From the NCBI RefSeq assembly GCF_025195085.2, contig NZ_JANAVY020000017.1, positions 1 to 64,000 on the forward strand: a DNA stretch of 64,000 nucleotides, read 5' to 3'. The translations under genes and the position numbers were made by a program. A model generated the notes under the pieces. It was given only the letters and a program-made list of their open reading frames with translations. It had not been told where the DNA came from and made no database searches. Positions 62,045 to 64,000 of this stretch are shown in pieces. Every line of letters begins with the position of its first letter. Position 1 is the stretch's first letter. The DNA is from Vibrio intestinalis (GTDB lineage Bacteria; Pseudomonadota; Gammaproteobacteria; Enterobacterales; Vibrionaceae).

Positions 62045-63034
62045 TTAGAAGTGGTAATTCATACCCATCGACATTAGGTACTCTTTCTCATCATAAAAGT
62101 CGATGTTGGAGTCTGAGTGGCCATAGCCTAAGAATGAAATCAGCGACCAGTTTTGCCAACCCAAGAAGTGCGCGTGTTCGTAAGCCGCAAATAGGTTGTA
62201 CTCTGCGTCGTCGCGAGTCATGCCATTAAAAACAAGGTTACCGCTGTCGTAATCACGCTTTAGGTAAGATGCTGTTAAAGCGAATTGATGTTGTTGAATC
62301 GCTTTGAAGTAGCTGAGCTCGACACCATAGCCCGTAAATGAGTGTGCATCGCCTTCAGCTGAAGAGTGGATGTAAGAAAGGCGAGGGACCAACATAGAGG
62401 TCATATCGATGCCGTACTTGTAGTCCGTTTTCAGGTAAAAGGTATCTGCATTACGATCTAGTGTGTTGAGCTGTGACGGTGTTAAACCAGCTTGAACGCC
62501 TGATTTTTCTTGGTCAATTTCTTTAGTCGCGTAAGCTATATCAACGGCGAATTTGGTTCCTGCCAAGTTTTCTAACTTAAGGCGATACGCGTTGCCACTT
62601 TCATCGGTAGTTTGGCGTTCAGTACCTAATTGATATGGGTCTTGCCAAGTTTCTCCTGACATGACCGTCGGTAGAAAAGAGGCATCGATCACCATGCCTG
62701 ATGGTAATTGATATTTGTAGCCAAGCTCAAAGGCCAAAGTACCGACAGCGATATCTTCGCGTGCAGTACCTAAGTAAAATTGTTGATTGAGATTTGAGCC
62801 AAAGGTGTAAGCGATATTGCCGAGAGGCAAAATCAGCGCTTTGCTATCTGACTCAGATGGAGCGCCCAATGTCTGGATAGTCTTTTGGTCACCGTCGGTA
62901 TTGAATTGTGACTCCGAAGAGAAGTAACCAGCGTTTATGGATACTTCACCACTGAGTCCTGCTTGCTCTGAAAGTTGAGCAAAACACGGTGTCGCAAGCA
63001 AAGTCAGTGGAAGTAAAGAAGCGGCGAATTTCAT
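62045..63034 (-). CDS. DUF2860 family protein, predicted outer-membrane beta-barrel
   Basis: This belongs to DUF2860, known mainly from vibrios and other marine gammaproteobacteria, function unknown. The 329 residues begin with a signal peptide cut after CFA (about 19). Alternating, aromatic-rich beta-strand segments end in the terminal phenylalanine SMGMNYHF, the signature of outer-membrane barrels. It stands alone behind its terminator. Confidence 0.82.
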   Translation of the reverse strand: MKFAASLLPLTLLATPCFAQLSEQAGLSGEVSINAGYFSSESQFNTDGDQKTIQTLGAPSESDSKALILPLGNIAYTFGSNLNQQFYLGTAREDIAVGTLAFELGYKYQLPSGMVIDASFLPTVMSGETWQDPYQLGTERQTTDESGNAYRLKLENLAGTKFAVDIAYATKEIDQEKSGVQAGLTPSQLNTLDRNADTFYLKTDYKYGIDMTSMLVPRLSYIHSSAEGDAHSFTGYGVELSYFKAIQQHQFALTASYLKRDYDSGNLVFNGMTRDDAEYNLFAAYEHAHFLGWQNWSLISFLGYGHSDSNIDFYDEKEYLMSMGMNYHF

Positions 63035-63199
63035 CGGTTTAATTCTCCTAGCCGTTTGGGTCTAATAATTAGCCATTTATTGTTGCTATATCATCCATAA
63101 TATCGATATTTTTGCCCTGACAATAGCGTCAATAGTCATTGGTGATATGTAACTAATCTGACCAATGGGTCTACATATTTCAAACTTGGCGTGGGCTTG

Positions 63200-63205
63200 T
63201 ATAAT
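63200..63205 (+). promoter_or_regulatory. Candidate -10 element for the acyltransferase gene
   Basis: TATAAT at 63200-63205, 44 bases before the start codon, may form a promoter with TTTCAA about 16 bases upstream. The -35 is poor. Confidence 0.4.
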
Positions 63206-63248
63206 TACACGCTGTTTTATTCTTCAACGCAAATGTCCTTTTATCATT

Positions 63249-64000
63249 ATGCTGGCGTATTTATTATTTTTTATTAATGCATCATTGGTGATCATCAACT
63301 CGGCCGTATGCTCACTTCTGATCTGTGCGATTGCCGTGTTCAAGCTATTGCTGCCGATACCGGCGTTGAAAATGGCACTCACCCGAGCGGCGAACAAGAT
63401 GATGTGGCTCTGGGCTACCGTGAATTCCGGTATATTGCGCGCTTCGAATCGAGTGGATTGGGATGTCCAAGGCGTTGAAGGGCTGAGTAAAGATTCATGG
63501 TACTTATTGATATCAAATCACTTGAGTTGGACCGATATCGTAGTGCTGTGCTGCGTGTTTAAAGACCGCATTCCCATGCCAAAATTCTTTTTGAAGCAGC
63601 AACTATTGTACGTACCATTTATTGGTATGGCTTGTTGGGCGCTAGATATGCCCTTCATGCGTCGCTACTCACGAGAGTATCTACTACGCAACCCAGAAAA
63701 ACGTGGCCAAGACTTAGCCACAACTCGCCGTTCTTGCGCCAAGTTTAAGAATACTCCGACGACGGTGGTTAACTACGTTGAAGGCACCCGTTTTACCCCT
63801 GAAAAGCAAAAGCGTAGCCGAGCGGGCTACCAATACTTGCTGCAACCAAAATCTGGCGGTATCGCATACACGCTTGCGGCGATGGGCGATCAGTTCGACC
63901 ATATCATTGACGTGACCTTGGCTTACCCTAATAACACTCATAAACCTTTTAAAGATTTGCTGATGGGGCGCATGACGCGCATTGTGGTGCATGCCGATTG
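63249..64000 (+). CDS. 1-acyl-sn-glycerol-3-phosphate acyltransferase-like protein (YihG family), cut by the window edge
   Basis: A frame open from ATG 63249 to the last base encodes at least 250 residues. One or two hydrophobic helices start it (about 2-38). The PlsC-type acyltransferase motif NHLSWTD (HX4D, about 93-99) and the second motif VEGTRFT (about 177-183) follow. The longer chain, with PMPKFFLKQQLLYVPFIGM and a helical N-terminus, resembles the E. coli YihG acyltransferase, which acylates lysophosphatidate-type substrates at the inner membrane. The C-terminus is outside the window, which explains the lack of a stop codon. Confidence 0.85.
   Translation, partial: MLAYLLFFINASLVIINSAVCSLLICAIAVFKLLLPIPALKMALTRAANKMMWLWATVNSGILRASNRVDWDVQGVEGLSKDSWYLLISNHLSWTDIVVLCCVFKDRIPMPKFFLKQQLLYVPFIGMACWALDMPFMRRYSREYLLRNPEKRGQDLATTRRSCAKFKNTPTTVVNYVEGTRFTPEKQKRSRAGYQYLLQPKSGGIAYTLAAMGDQFDHIIDVTLAYPNNTHKPFKDLLMGRMTRIVVHAD

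Noticed and set aside
63714..63992. 92-residue antisense ORF at the right edge
   Set aside because: It is the mirror of the acyltransferase frame on the plus strand, with no ribosome binding site and no recognisable family.
1..64000. CRISPR arrays, transposases, phage genes or tRNA genes
   Set aside because: No periodic direct repeats, transposase or integrase motifs, or cloverleaf genes were noticed; the content is conserved core chromosome.

Overview
The window is the replication-origin region of the large chromosome of a Vibrio or very close relative. The main evidence is a classic oriC (about 23.70-24.06 kb) between mnmG and mioC, followed by the order mnmE-yidC-yidD-rnpA-rpmH, a polar amino acid ABC operon, and dnaA-dnaN-recF-gyrB. 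The flanking blocks (yigZ-trkH-hemG leading to an rRNA operon, fadBA, glmU next to the atp operon, glyQS, malS-avtA, ilvGMEDA, comM) also fit gammaproteobacterial and Vibrio gene order. These identifications come from reading protein motifs and gene order; no database search was run.

Layout. 1-2.9 kb: yigZ, trkH and hemG on the minus strand, after two strong rRNA-type promoters that point out of the left edge. 3.1-6.5 kb: the fatty-acid oxidation operon fadBA behind a FadR-like operator. 6.5-8.8 kb: the divergent regulator/exporter pair punR-punC. 8.9-10.7 kb: a coupled pair of an unrecognised two-helix membrane protein and a SET-domain protein, the least understood locus here. 10.8-19.2 kb: glmU and the complete F1Fo ATP synthase operon atpIBEFHAGDC with its promoter and terminator. 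19.4-23.6 kb: parB, parA, rsmG, mnmG. 23.6-24.1 kb: oriC. 24.1-31.0 kb: mioC, mnmE, yidC, yidD, rnpA, rpmH (short and easily missed) and the ABC operon. 31.0-37.5 kb: dnaA, dnaN, recF (with a parS-like site at its 3' end) and gyrB.

37.5-49.4 kb: a heat-shock unit (sigma32-like promoter, possible small ORF, ROSE-like RNA thermometer, ibpA), avtA, a lipoprotein alpha-amylase, glyS/glyQ, a manganese riboswitch ahead of a UPF0016 Mn exporter, an orphan chitooligosaccharide-binding-like protein, tusA and two small membrane proteins. 49.7-53.5 kb: a chemoreceptor, a LysR regulator and acuI. 53.7-60.3 kb: ilvGMEDA with a readable leader peptide (ilvL) and attenuator. 60.5-64 kb: comM, a DUF2860 outer-membrane-type protein and an acyltransferase cut by the window edge.

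Most of the window is conserved core chromosome. Initiation (DnaA, oriC), the sliding clamp (DnaN), supercoiling (GyrB) and segregation (ParA, ParB, parS-like site) are encoded together. RNA-level control is frequent: a Mn riboswitch, a probable thermometer, an ilv attenuator and an intra-operon hairpin in the ABC operon. I saw no insertion sequence, prophage, tRNA gene or CRISPR array.
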